The notes below the pieces were generated by a model, which saw only the letters and a list, made by a program, of their open reading frames with translations, made no database searches and was not told the DNA's origin. DNA of 64,000 nt from Byssochlamys sp. IMV 00236 (Eukaryota > Ascomycota > Eurotiomycetes > Eurotiales > Thermoascaceae): contig MSJH02000512.1 of assembly GCA_001931875.2 (NCBI GenBank), positions 313,166-377,165 on the forward strand. The letters are read 5' to 3'. Shown one piece after another: positions 1 to 10,408 of the stretch. The first letter of the stretch is position 1. The number at the start of each line of letters is the position of its first letter. The position numbers and the translations under genes were made by a program.

Positions 1-101
1 GCAGGGGAAAAGGTCTCATCATCCGATATGGTTGGGGAAACAGCGAGCAAGCCTCGCGGCAAAAAAAGAAAATTTGAATCAGGTAGAAACGAAAAACAAA
101 T

Positions 102-1195
102 CTACCATGCGGAGTGACCACCGTCGATACGTATATCACTGCCAGTCATGAAGCTGCTGGCATCGCTGAGGAGGTAGACCGCGACTCCGCGGTAGTCCTC
201 AGGCTTGGACAGACGACCAAGCATGTTCTGCTTGGGCCACTCGGTACGGCGCTCGGGATACTTGATGAACAGCTGCTCAACCATGGCGGTGACAATGTAG
301 CCAGGGGAGATGGTGTTGACTCGAATGCCATACTGACCCCACTCAGCAGCGAGGTTACGGGCGAGCTGGAGAACAGCAGCCTTGGAGGCGTTGTACGCGG
401 AGCAGATGAGACCCTGGGACGAGTCGGGTTAGTTAGCGCGAGCTGTCATGGTGGGGAAATACTTGAAGCTAGCGGGGGAGCGGCATCCCCAGAAGTCCGG
501 GGATGCTGGAGAGAAGATCCAAGATGTCGGAACGGAAGATTATTCAATACAATACAATAGAACATACCCTGTTGGCGACAGTGCCGCTCATACTAGCGAT
601 GAAAGCCATGCTGCCTCCGGTCCCCAGCCGGATCATCTGGCGCGCAACCGCCTGAGCGGTCATGAGCACACCCGTCACGTTGACTTCGAACATCGTGTTG
701 GCGTCCTTGGCGCTGTACTCGAGAGCTGGAGTTTCCTGTTGGATGCCCGCGGCGGCAAGCAGGCCGTCCAGGCGGCCATGGGTGTTGGCGATCTCCTCGA
801 CAATGTTGTTCAGAAGCTCGACGTCTCGCACGTCGATGCGACGGTAGTGCAATTGAGTGCCCAATTCCTCGATGGCACGCTTCTGGATCCGGGCAAAATC
901 CGGAGACTGGACAGGCCAGTTAGCCAATGATTCTTGGGTAGTCTCAAGGAGCGAATGGGAAATATACCGGCTCTTCCAGACGGTCAAGGGCATATACAAT
1001 GGCACCACCCTCCAGGAGACCCTCGGCCTGCACGAGGCCAAGACCACGACCAGCACCTGTCACAATGATGACCTTGCCCGTAAGCAAGAACTCAGGAAGG
1101 CGGTTCTTGGTGCCCAGGAAGAGAGCGTCGCCGGCCTTCTCCTCGGCGGGAGGGTTGGGAACAGGGACGGTGGTGGTCTCGATGGCGACAGACAT
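102..1195 (-). CDS. Short-chain dehydrogenase/reductase (sorbose/polyol reductase-like)
   Basis: Three exons (1195-968, 906-568, 413-102) join in frame to 292 residues. Both introns have GTATRT donors and GCTAAC branch points before CAG. The protein is a classical SDR: the nucleotide motif TGAGRGLG lies in exon 1, the NNAG-equivalent is LAAAG, the catalytic Ser is in IASMSG, YNASK supplies the catalytic Tyr and Lys, and the C-terminus has the usual PGYI and DGG segments. The N-terminal 45 residues before the Rossmann fold, and the overall pattern, resemble fungal Sou1/Sou2-type sorbose or arabinitol/xylulose reductases, which interconvert sugars and polyols with NAD(P)H in the cytosol. Substrate assignment is inference; the SDR class is firm. 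The start was chosen because MSVAIE follows the TATA-like sequence and matches the family's N-terminal extension. No neighbouring gene points to a pathway. Confidence 0.9.
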
Positions 1196-1346
1196 TATTG
1201 TGGTTGCTTTGCCTTGGCCGGTATATATACTCAAGAATGGAGTGACTTTTTCAATGGGAGGCAGAAACACCAATAATGGGTTCTGGATGTGCGAGAGTCC
1301 TGCTTCTGGAGAGATGATTCTCCTTCAACCTGGACGTCCTGAAAGA

Positions 1347-1355
1347 CTTTATATA
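1347..1355 (-). promoter_or_regulatory. TATA-box-like sequence upstream of the SDR gene
   Basis: Read on the minus strand this is TATATAAAG, a good match to the eukaryotic TATA box, about 150 bases upstream of the SDR start codon. A second TATATATA lies at about 1219-1227, very close to the ATG. Position fits a core promoter, but there is no transcript evidence. Confidence 0.35.
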
Positions 1356-1601
1356 TCCAGCTTCAGTGGGGCTGGCTCGAGATAGGGGAGAGCTCATGTG
1401 GCCAGAAAGAAATCTACTGTAGTCCCGAACGGGTAAAATCCAGGACGACATACTCTAAGTGTACACTTCACGATAGTCGGGTCCAGACCAGACCCGGGGT
1501 TGGAGAGCGCGGCGGGCTTGTTAGAATTGCGTCGGTCCACTGAAGGGACAGCAACAAACCCCACGATGCTGGCAAATTTACCCAAATAGAGTGTTCCGTA
1601 T

Positions 1602-1622
1602 AAAAAAAAAAAAAAAAAAAAA
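1602..1622. repeat. Poly-A homopolymer (21 A)
   Basis: Uninterrupted run of 21 adenines in intergenic DNA upstream of the SDR gene. A simple repeat prone to length polymorphism; it could also be the tail of an old retroposed sequence, but no retroposon body is recognisable next to it. Confidence 0.9.
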
Positions 1623-4600
1623 GAGAAGACTCGAAAGACTCTGATCGGCCACCATGGACACATCACGCAGGGTTGAGATCGTCAGCATGACACTGCCGTG
1701 GCGGTTGTAACAGCGCTCGCATCGGCTGTATCATCACAAGAGAGAAAACCCTGAGAGAACAGCAGGAGAGCGCACCGGGCCGATTGACTGCCACCAATGC
1801 TAGACTGCCCAACGTGCGACAGGACTCTCTCTTTTCTCTTTTTAGTGGGCGAGCAGAAACAATGGGGTGACAGTGGACATCTGATGGAGTCTGGAATTCC
1901 GGGAGAGAGACGGTTTGGAGGAAATGCCCGGTTTTCTCTTTTGGGAATCCCGACATGCCACGACGCCTCTGGGTCAGTCGAGCGCAACTCCGCCATGAGA
2001 TATGATACCAACTGGGGATAGGGAATGGTTTCAGTACTGTTCAGATTCCGATCCAGATCCAGGTCCAGAAGCCCGGAGAAATTCTGGGGAAGCTGCTCAA
2101 GGGGGCTACTCGCTAGCCGATGTATGCGTGTCTACTGGAGAGAGCTTCTATTTCCTGGAAGATCTGGAGTAGAATCCAAACAGCCCGGTCTAGAGTTACG
2201 TCTGGGGAGCAAATCGAAGATTCCAGCTCGTTGCCAGTTCCAGTTCCTCAATTGCTCCCCGGTCTCCGCATCGATCATTGGATCATGGGCCTTTCCGCGC
2301 ACATTGCAGTATATTAGCATTATTTAGAACAAACTCACGACGAAGCATTCTGGACCTATCTGCGGCATGGATCGAAGCTTAAACATGATGTAAGGATTCC
2401 TCTTCTCGTCTTGACATCTTCCATTTCTGCCACTTTCTCGGGGAAAGGATCTCTATCTGGCCCGTGTGCTTCATTGGTTCGCACCCCACGTCTGTAGAAC
2501 ACGGTTCTTGTGCAAGGATCACAACAACAACCCTGAGGAGATCACTGCCACGTTACAGTGTACTAATCCGTGCTCTCGAAAAGCGAGGCCACCGGCAAGA
2601 TTCGGTGGTCATGTCGGCGACGGTCGTGCAAGACTCAGTCGTTCATCCCAATCGCAACAAAGACCAATCTACTTTCAGTTCTCTTCTCACCCCCGAAACT
2701 GGAAAACCGACCTGCAGCGGAAGTGCTGTTTGCTGAGCAAGCAATCCGTGTGACCTCCAGGACGATTCTGTGTTACTGTTTTGTAGGCGACCGACCGTTA
2801 CACATCGTAGCGGGCGTTATCTCGCACAGGCTGCGAATCTTGATCCTGGAGAGACTTTTCGATTCCTCGTCTCTCAATAAGATGGAGAGCAATCCGTTTG
2901 GAATTAAACTAGGTGGGCGCTTCACTCGGGATTTCCGGGTTCAAACTAGTCTCTCGGGGCCGGAGACCCAGATTACTTATTATCGGAAGTCTAGACGACT
3001 CGACCAAAAAGGAGAACTCCTTAGAGGTCTGGTCCTAGCTGGATCTAACACTTATGTATCGGCCCCGGAAGTCAGTCAAGCAAATAAGATGCTGCTCATC
3101 AACTTATTATTATTTGACGCGACAGATTTTTTCTTTCTTTTTTCTCTCTTTCTTCTTCGACTCGTTTGCCCCGGTTTTATTTTCTTATGCAAGACACGTT
3201 TCCGATAACGTATACTAAATTGACTATCTTAAGTACCTTGCCCGGTCTATCCGATTGATCAACTCTTTGTCCCACGGTCTCATGGAACTTCTTTCAGTGA
3301 TTCCGAATAACTAAGAGTTTGCCCCATACCGTAAGGTACCCGTGCCGCGTTTGAGCAATAATCGATGGATTTACCAACGGCTTTGTAAGGCCCTATCTAC
3401 TCCTATTACTCCACAAGGGTACCAAAGTAGATAAGCCGAAGGAGGAGAACAGAAAGCAAAAGAAGCCGTCTTTTTATTTTTCTTCCTCAACCGCCACCAA
3501 GAACAGAGTAACTATCCATAGGCACAGGCACAAGGTACCATTACCTTGAGCTTGGAATATGCTAAAGAAGAAAGACAATGGTTCAGAAGAGAAAAATCCG
3601 AACGACCTGAGACTCTATAGTAGTGGAAACCCGAGTTTTCGATTCGTGGCAATTGCCTTTCTCCTGCCTGATCCTAGAAAACCACGCAGCTTTAGCAACC
3701 AGCTCAAGTAGTAGTTGCATAGGCATTTGTATTACACTAGACCGTATCCTGTGATCTCCTAGTCTTGCGATGTGGTTAACTGAGCCCTGGCTCCCCGCAG
3801 GCAGATCTACACATTATCTTATCCTAACTTATTTTCGATTTCCCTTTGGACTTGGTGTGAAATAAGTAGATTAGTTTTCTGCAGATAAGCACTGTTTCCC
3901 GTCCCTATCGGCTATGATAAATCATGGAGAATATAGTTACTCTAGTCTAATAATTGCGACACCACATCTCTTTCCGTTCTCCTTTCCCCCGCGGATCTCT
4001 CAATGAAAAAGGTGAGATCGGCCTTGAGATCTACGCTCACCAAAGTACAACATACGGAATACGGACAACTATCTTTTTGCTCCCCGCTGACTAACAAAAA
4101 TATCAGCCTGGTTTTCTGACACATGTGCTCGGGAAGGTGAAAAGCGGAAGAAGTACTTTTGTACGCAGTTAGGGTATCTATTTTCCAATACATGATACCT
4201 ACCTAGGTATGTGCGGATATACATGTGTTGTGGTAAACCCTGTCAAACACTTTAAAATTTCAAATCTTATCTAATATATTAATCCCCGTGTCTGGATACA
4301 TGTATCCGTTATATTAGACTGTCTAGCAGATCGCTAGTTGCCTGCTTAAATTTAGATCTATGGGGGAGAGCCTTATAGTTATTATTTATCTCCGGATTAC
4401 ATAAAGGATCTAGATCTGGGGATCTGACATAGCTTATTTTATGCAAAGGAACCTGACGCAGGTGGATAATATGACAGGGTTGCGTCGCTAACTAAAATTT
4501 ATTTTCCTGTCATGTATCTGTTGATAGAAGATAACAGTATCTGCTAATCAGGAGCTCTCCCAAGGTAGGGTTTGGGTCGCTGCCTAACTGTGAATTGCCG

Positions 4601-4906
4601 CCATTCGGCCAACAGGCTGACAGTACACCTTTTACTTTCACTCATGTTATATCACCCTTAGCTAGAATATATCACAACTGTCACTCCACCATATGACTCT
4701 CTAATCTAGCAAAGACAATATAAGGTGTAAAAGACTGTCAGTCTGGCTGAAGACCACAAGTGTAACATTGGAGAGTCTTACATTCGCTATTGATCTCAGT
4801 TGCCTCTGCTATTTCCATTTCCCTCGATAATCTGCCCACTCCTTCTCTCTCATTGTCCTTTTTGACACCGCTCCGCTTTTCTTTTTTGCGTTCTGTTCAT
4901 CAGATC

Positions 4907-5035
4907 TGGAGCGAAGCTCGCTGAGCTTGAATTCTCTAGCAACTAGCTCAGCCTTTTTATCTCTGTGGGTGGAGCTAGAAAGACGCGGGAGGAACCCGAC
5001 AAGAGCCTGCTTGTACCATAGGCAGGCTCCAACAT
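4907..5035 (+). repeat. Dispersed structured repeat, copy A
   Basis: About 129 bases that align along their whole length with 28303-28426 (roughly 85-90% identity by eye, one gap of four). The first 20 bases are identical in both copies. Two stem-loops are visible in each: GCTGAGC (4920-4926) with GCTCAGC, and GAGCCTGC with GCAGGCTC near the 3' end. Copy A ends 12 bases before the ATG at 5048, so it probably forms part of that gene's 5' leader or promoter. No coding potential is conserved between copies. Could be a small non-autonomous element or a domesticated leader sequence. Confidence 0.85.
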
Positions 5036-5047
5036 CAAATAACCACC

Positions 5048-6096
5048 ATGACTCGTGACTACCCCGGTGGTCTTCGCGGCCAGGGCCAACCTGCTGTGAC
5101 TTCGGAATCTCCTGTGGACCCTGAATGCGCTGTCAATCCCCAAGGATCATCCGGACGTGTTCATCAGAACCGGTGCCAGCTTGTCCAGAGTCCCCTCACC
5201 GCCCAGCAGTTATTTTATCGTATCAAACAAGCGATCCTTAGCACCGTCGGTCCTGGTTATCTCGAATACGAGTCTATTCTTCCTGATACCGGTTACGAGG
5301 TCGCAAGGATGCTCGCCCTTGACGGTGACGTTGAACGAGAGTCCCCTAGGATATCACACAATCCAAGCACTCGCATTCTTTCCGTGACCATGCCCACTCG
5401 ATTCCACAACTGTCATTTGAATTGGGCTCACCTGGAGATGTCTGCATCATTGCACCAGCATGGCTTCTTTACATGGAACGAGTTCATAGAGCTAGAGTTT
5501 GGGTCAAATTCTGGTAAGTCTCTTTGAGTAGGATTCCATAAAGCAACATACTAATCAAAGTCGATAGGTTTCCATAGTTTCCCATTTCCCTGGCAGAACA
5601 TCTATAAGGAACCAGATTGCTATATTACGCCAAGAGGAGCTGCGTTCCCGACGATTGTCTTCGAAGCTGGGTACTGGAAATTGTATCCGCAACTTCTTGC
5701 CGACAAAGACCTGTGGTTCAATGGGACCACCATGGTCAACGTTGTCGTTCTGGTGAAGTGGTCCAGAGAGACCAACGGCAGTGTGAAAGGCTTTGTCGAC
5801 CTTTGGCGCAGAGGTGTCCCAAGCCGTGAGACTATTGTAAGTATTACTTGCTCTAGGAATTTATACTTCCCTTGCCTGCCTATAAACTCACTCACCTGGT
5901 ATAATTATAGGAAATCTTCCCAGCTCCTGCACCAGGAACACCGCCACAAACCCTCACATTCTACAGGGGAGATTTCTATGTGGGAGGTGCGGTGCCTGCG
6001 GGCAGGAATCCCCTTGACCCTTGCCCATGGAGCATGGACTCCTTCCGACGTTCGGCAGATGCTGCAATCAGAAACGAGGGCCTTGTGCCGGCATAA
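5048..6096 (+). CDS. Fungal hypothetical protein, PD-(D/E)XK nuclease-like
   Basis: Three exons (5048-5513, 5568-5836, 5911-6096) join in frame to 306 residues; introns have GTAAGT donors and TAG acceptors. Exon 2 contains the conserved core: a VFEAGYWKLYPQL segment (Glu, Gly, then a helix), ADKDLWF, and a hydrophobic strand VNVVVLVKW. This arrangement (E-x-G, D-x-x-W, then a strand ending in Lys) is typical of a large, poorly described fungal family that resembles Uma2-like or PD-(D/E)XK nuclease folds. Catalytic activity is not shown by the sequence. There is no signal peptide or membrane segment. The start codon follows directly on a dispersed repeat, and the gene lies in the gene-poor accessory stretch. 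Assignment to the family pattern is fairly sure; nuclease function is inference. Confidence 0.75.
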
Positions 6097-7372
6097 GGCT
6101 GGACAAGTGGTCAGAGCAGAGTTTGATATTCTAGAGAAGCTGCTATAGATGGTATGTCTCTGGTAAGAATAGTCCCGGCATGATTAATGATCTTTTTGTC
6201 TCATTTCTTGGATCAGCCTACATTCCCCTTTGTATAAGTGGACCACATTTACGTTGAAGAAGCAGTCTCTTTAGCCGATGCGTTGGGTCTGCTGCGATAA
6301 TCTCGCACCTCAACGCGGTGCCATATCGGCAAAGCTAAGATGAGCTCAATTTATCTTTAAACCTCGCTAGGTTGCTTGCTTGACCCGAGATTAGGGGGAG
6401 GTTGATGCCATAATTATCTCTCTATCATATAAAGAATCTAGAACCGAAAGATTTAGCAGATTATATCCTATAATAATAATTTGATGAAAACGGAGGATAA
6501 CATAACCTTTGTGCGCCAACGCATCTGTAGGATTATGTCTCGATTAGACTTGTGTCAAGTAGGCATCGCCAAGTGATTATGATATAGGTTACAATAGTAA
6601 CTAGTCAGGCAAACTGCCATGACACTATCGAGTGTAATTCGATACTATACAAAACCATCTACTAACGTAACTCATGGGCGACTGAGCCAGCGCCGTAATT
6701 ATTCCATACAAAATAGGCCATTTTAGAAATTCAAATATCTCAACGAATAACAGAAACCAACTTAATAGTCTAGGATATTCCGCTTGGCCAACTCATATAG
6801 CATTGAGCGGGGTATGAGTGTTTAAAAATCAGATATGCATTGGAGGGAGAACGGAGAGATATGTATGGTAGAGACAGGGATGTTAAGCGGGTTGTGCAAC
6901 CAAACAGCAGGGCACTAACATAGGAAGAAATAAGCCTGCAGCGTGACTACTGACAGGCCTCTGCATAATGTATGCTTATATGAATTATTTTATTAGTTAC
7001 TCGTAGTGATGGTTCTTCTTTTTTTGCAGATGTATACCCCGCTATCAAGTGGTTTGCGCACGCAAGTCATCCCAGATTGGTGTCTTTTTCCGAGAGCACC
7101 ATTCAACAGCTAACCATAAATGCATACTGTCCCCCGATATTGTGGTTAGGGGATCAACTCTCCAACTAACAACGCTGGCTGTCAGGCATCTTGGTGTATT
7201 AGTCCGAACGAGGGGGGGCCTTATGTTTCCAGCAGGGAGGGTTAAGATCGAACCGGGATGAGGGACTGGAGATAAAAGAACTCTTATTGTGTCGGGTCCC
7301 TCGGGCTTGGATCTTTGGCTCATCTTCAGCATTGTGAAGCCAGTATACTCCGATATCAGCCAAAATGCAGAT
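6097..7372. other. Intergenic, AT-rich, no supported gene
   Basis: No convincing coding frame. Contains one copy of a short dispersed sequence (6302-6357) that recurs at 9816-9891. The rest is AT-rich with TAATAATAA-type simple sequence near 6470 and otherwise featureless to my reading. Confidence 0.5.
6302..6357 (+). repeat. Short dispersed sequence, copy 1
   Basis: Begins CTCGCACCTCAACGCGGTGC and ends with CGGCAAAGCTAAGATGAGCT followed by TTTATCT. The same two blocks, with a longer spacer and a few substitutions, occur in the same orientation at 9816-9891. The pair brackets the FAD oxidoreductase gene. Similarity was judged by eye; the left block also has a CACC/GGTG inverted repeat. Confidence 0.5.
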
Positions 7373-9127
7373 ATGTTTGAATTTGGCAGGGCTGTTCAAT
7401 ATATTCTCCCAGAGTTGCCGTCCCGTGGACCTGGAGCACTGTGTATGTCCCTTTGGTCAATTATATGGTCAAGGCTAATCGTAAGGGTAGTGCACAGCAT
7501 TGGAGTCAACGACCCTTCGGGAAAAGGTCTTGTATCCAGCTACAGCAGCCTACTACAGCTCGGTTGAGTCATACTTTGCTGTCAACGCGAGATTAACACC
7601 TACTTGTATCGTACAACCAGAGACAGCAGACGATGTAGCTATTGCGGTCTCAACTCTCACAGCACCAAATCGGATACAGAAATGCCAGTTCGCTATCCGC
7701 AGCGGTGGCCATACCAGCTGGGCAGGAGCAGCAAATATCGAACAGGGTGTGACTATCGATCTATCCCATTTGAATTCAACTACATTCCACCCGGAGAACT
7801 ATACAGTTTCTATTCTTCCAGGAGCTAGATGGGGATCCGTTTATAAGACACTTCATCCGCTAGGTGTGATGGTAACAGGAGGCCGAGCCAGTCCGGTCGG
7901 CGCAGGAGGCATCACTCTGGGAGGTATGTTATCTTCTCTCTATTATCGATACTGCTGACCAGCAAGGTGGAAATTCTTTCTTCGCTTCGCGATATGGCCT
8001 TGTCTGTGATAATGTAGTCAACTTTGAGGCAAGAGATCCCTTAACTGCACTTGGTATCTACGCTAATACTTTATAGGTCGTCCTGGCCAATGGTGAAATC
8101 GTCAATGCAAATAATCAGACAAATCCCGATTTATTCAAAGCTCTCAAAGGCGGCTCTAATAATTTCGGCATCGTGACCAAGATTGACTTTGCCGCCTTTG
8201 AACATACTGGAGTCTGGGGCGGAGTCATACTCCACGACATTTCGACTACCTCCCAGCAGATCCCAGCATTTGTCAATTTCACCGATCATGTGGTAGATGA
8301 CCCTTATGCGTCATTGATAACCTCCTGGGATTACTCATCTACTCGGGGAAAAAGTGTGATTTCCAATATACTCGTGCACACGAAGCCTATAGAACGCGCA
8401 TCAAGCTTTGATGAAGTCCTAGCCATCCCGAGCCTCAGTAGTACCATGCGTCTCACAAATATGCATGAGTTAACTGAAGAGCTACACCTGGAGCCGGAGA
8501 TGCGGTTAGTTAAACTACCCCTTCGGTTCTCTTTTCATCGAGATTATTGACTCGTCGTAAGGGATCGATTCATCACACTGACTTTCAAGAACGACCGACG
8601 TGTCATACAAAAGGCAATTGACCTGGGTGACAGTGCGATCAAGATAGCCAAGGCAAAGGCCCAGAGCAGCGAGTGGCTTTTCACTGCCATTTTCCAACCC
8701 TTACCAAAACTCTTCTCACAACACAGCGTCGCCAGAGGAGGCAACGTTATCGGTCTTGATCGCTTCGATGAGAATCTCTTGTGTATGTCTGATCCTCCTC
8801 GCTACCGCTTAGCTTACCACCTACTAATGATGTCATTACTAAATTCCAGTATTCGTCTATGTTATCGGATGGAAGGATACTGCTGATGATTCACTATTCG
8901 ACTCTCTCGGGAAGGCCGCAATCCAGCAACTGGACGCGTACGCTAAAGAACTAGGTGCTGATAACGAATGGATTTATCTCAATTACGCCGACGTATCTCA
9001 GAACCCTCTCCGCAGCTACGGTGAGGAGAATCTCGCGGAAATCCGACGCGTTGCCGAGAAGTATGATCCCGAACACGTCTTTCAGTATCAGGTTCCAGGA
9101 GGCTTCAAAGTGAGAAGGACATCATGA
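7373..9127 (+). CDS. FAD-linked oxidoreductase, berberine-bridge-enzyme-like
   Basis: Six exons (7373-7442, 7498-7923, 7967-8028, 8077-8504, 8562-8782, 8850-9127) join in frame to 494 residues. The VAO/PCMH-type FAD domain is clear: CIVQPETADDV, then IRSGGHTSWAG, whose His is the usual covalent FAD site, then GAGGITLGGGNSFF and ALKGGSNNFGIVT. The C-terminal berberine-bridge block ends in NYADVSQNPLRSYG and KYDPEHVFQ. The second, cysteinyl FAD link seen in bicovalent members is absent: the matching segment reads GGRASPVG with Ala. Such enzymes oxidise alcohols, sugars or secondary metabolites, often extracellularly. The third intron (8029-8076) has a GC donor. The N-terminus is the weak point: the ATG at 7373 gives a poor signal peptide, so the first exon may be misplaced or decayed. 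Substrate unknown. Confidence 0.85.
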
Positions 9128-9635
9128 ACAAATCCTTCTTCTAGTATGGAGTAAGTGAAGTCAAATCCCAATACCGTTAGCCTTGGGATCAGAAACTTGA
9201 TGCGAAGGAAGTTTAATGTTCTTATTTTGATAAAATGTAGCGTAGCAACTTGCCATCGTACAAGCGTATAGTATCTATTGAACCAATCTTCTGTTCGGGG
9301 TGGGGATGATTGTTACGGCCCCAGAAAAAGGAGAGTCATGAAGAATAAGATAGAGATAGCTAAACTTGGATATCTGTACTATAGTAGAAAGAATGCCCGT
9401 GACTTGACTGTAGCATTTGTGATGTCCATTGTGCCACTGCCTAGATCATGTTAGAGATCCAGGTAGACCAACTAGGAGTTCTCCTTTTTGGTCGACTGGC
9501 AGAAAGCCATCAGATCATGACTGAGAACTGCAAGTGTCGCCTTGAGCTGGAGGCTCTGGTCAACAATAATTATCAGAACTCGTCCTGTGATATGATAAAC
9601 TTAACGTGTTCTGCTACAGAGTAGATTCCATCTAG

Positions 9636-9770
9636 ATGCTCAATATGCACGCGCAAGATCACCGCCGGGAACGGAGACAGCAGCGCGAGCAATTAATATT
9701 GCTGCAAAAACAGCAGGTGCAACAGGCGAACCCAGCCGCTGAAGAAGCGGATAATAACACTAAGAAATAG
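9636..9770 (+). pseudogene. Possible C-terminal remnant of a transposase
   Basis: A 44-codon frame, in-frame stop just upstream, encoding a basic, Gln/Arg-rich helix (RRERRQQREQLILLQKQQ) followed by an acidic tail. Such charged tails occur at the C-terminus of fungal pogo/Tc1-type DDE transposases and of some gag-like proteins. No catalytic part remains. The similarity is one of composition only, so this is a weak call. Confidence 0.25.
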
Positions 9771-9815
9771 GCTAATGAGCTGTGCACTGAAGAAGTTCCC
9801 ACCTCCAGCAATGAG

Positions 9816-9891
9816 CTCGCACCTCACCGTGGTGCTGGAGTCTAGTAGCCCTAGTAGCCGTACCGACGAAGGCTAAGACGAGCTTTATCTA
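9816..9891 (+). repeat. Short dispersed sequence, copy 2
   Basis: Starts CTCGCACCTCACCGTGGTGC and ends with CGACGAAGGCTAAGACGAGC followed by TTTATCT. It matches the two blocks at 6302-6357 in order and orientation, with about 20 extra bases between blocks. It lies just downstream of the possible transposase remnant, so both could be ends of one decayed element family. Confidence 0.5.
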
Positions 9892-10408
9892 ACGTAGGGC
9901 ATCCAGAATTTCCACAAAGCCGTTCGACGCAACGAGATTGCAATTTGGCAGCGCAGTGATGGAACAGAGAGCAGTCGATGTCGGTGAAGAAAGCGGAGGT
10001 GAAACGCAGCTAGAGTCTCGGCGCGGCAGGAACATCAGCTTTAGGGAACTCGACCATATGATTCCATCGCACAATGCCTCAACAGTATCAAACCTGCGCC
10101 TCCCAAATCACTTTAGCCTCTGGAGTTGATTTGCGGGGTCAGAATATCTTTCCTGCAACAAAATGGCGAGGCTTCATGGACGAGGCTGTGCCGTGCGCAC
10201 TTCAACAACAATGTGCTCTCAGCCTTGCGACGCATCATTTCCATTTCGAGACGTACAGCAACCGCTTTTTTTGGGGGCGTATTTACGGAGTAGATCGTAC
10301 TCGAGGAGGGGTTTTTACAGCCTGATCGCTCGTTGACCCCCTAACACCTCAGTTCTTCGATCGAGGGGATAATGTCCTTCATGTTACTTCCTTGCATCTC
10401 CTCATTGC

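Larger units (their letters stand above)
1196..5047. other. Long intergenic stretch without a supported gene
   Basis: This 3.8-kb interval has only short, unconvincing reading frames with no recognisable domain, no consistent splice structure and no codon pattern like the neighbouring genes. It holds a 21-base poly-A run at 1602-1622. From about 3200 it becomes visibly AT-richer with many TA-rich motifs, consistent with non-coding DNA or an eroded mobile element; I found no transposase motif or terminal repeat. At its right end sits a dispersed repeat (4907-5035). Confidence 0.5.
9128..10408. other. Intergenic with mobile-element-like debris
   Basis: No intact gene. Contains a 44-codon arginine/glutamine-rich frame at 9636-9770 and the second copy of the dispersed sequence at 9816-9891. 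A short frame near 9938-10129 has no recognisable features. The stretch before 10409 probably includes the promoter of the downstream membrane protein gene. Confidence 0.45.

Noticed and set aside
2025..2327. 100-codon frame with an RSRSRSRS stretch, resembling an SR protein
   Set aside because: The RS stretch comes from a short GATCCAGATCC-type simple repeat; nothing else supports a gene.
2570..3208. Frame of 212 codons on the plus strand
   Set aside because: Begins with a non-ATG codon, has no domain or plausible splice partner, and ends in low-complexity phenylalanine-rich sequence from a TTT/CTT tract.
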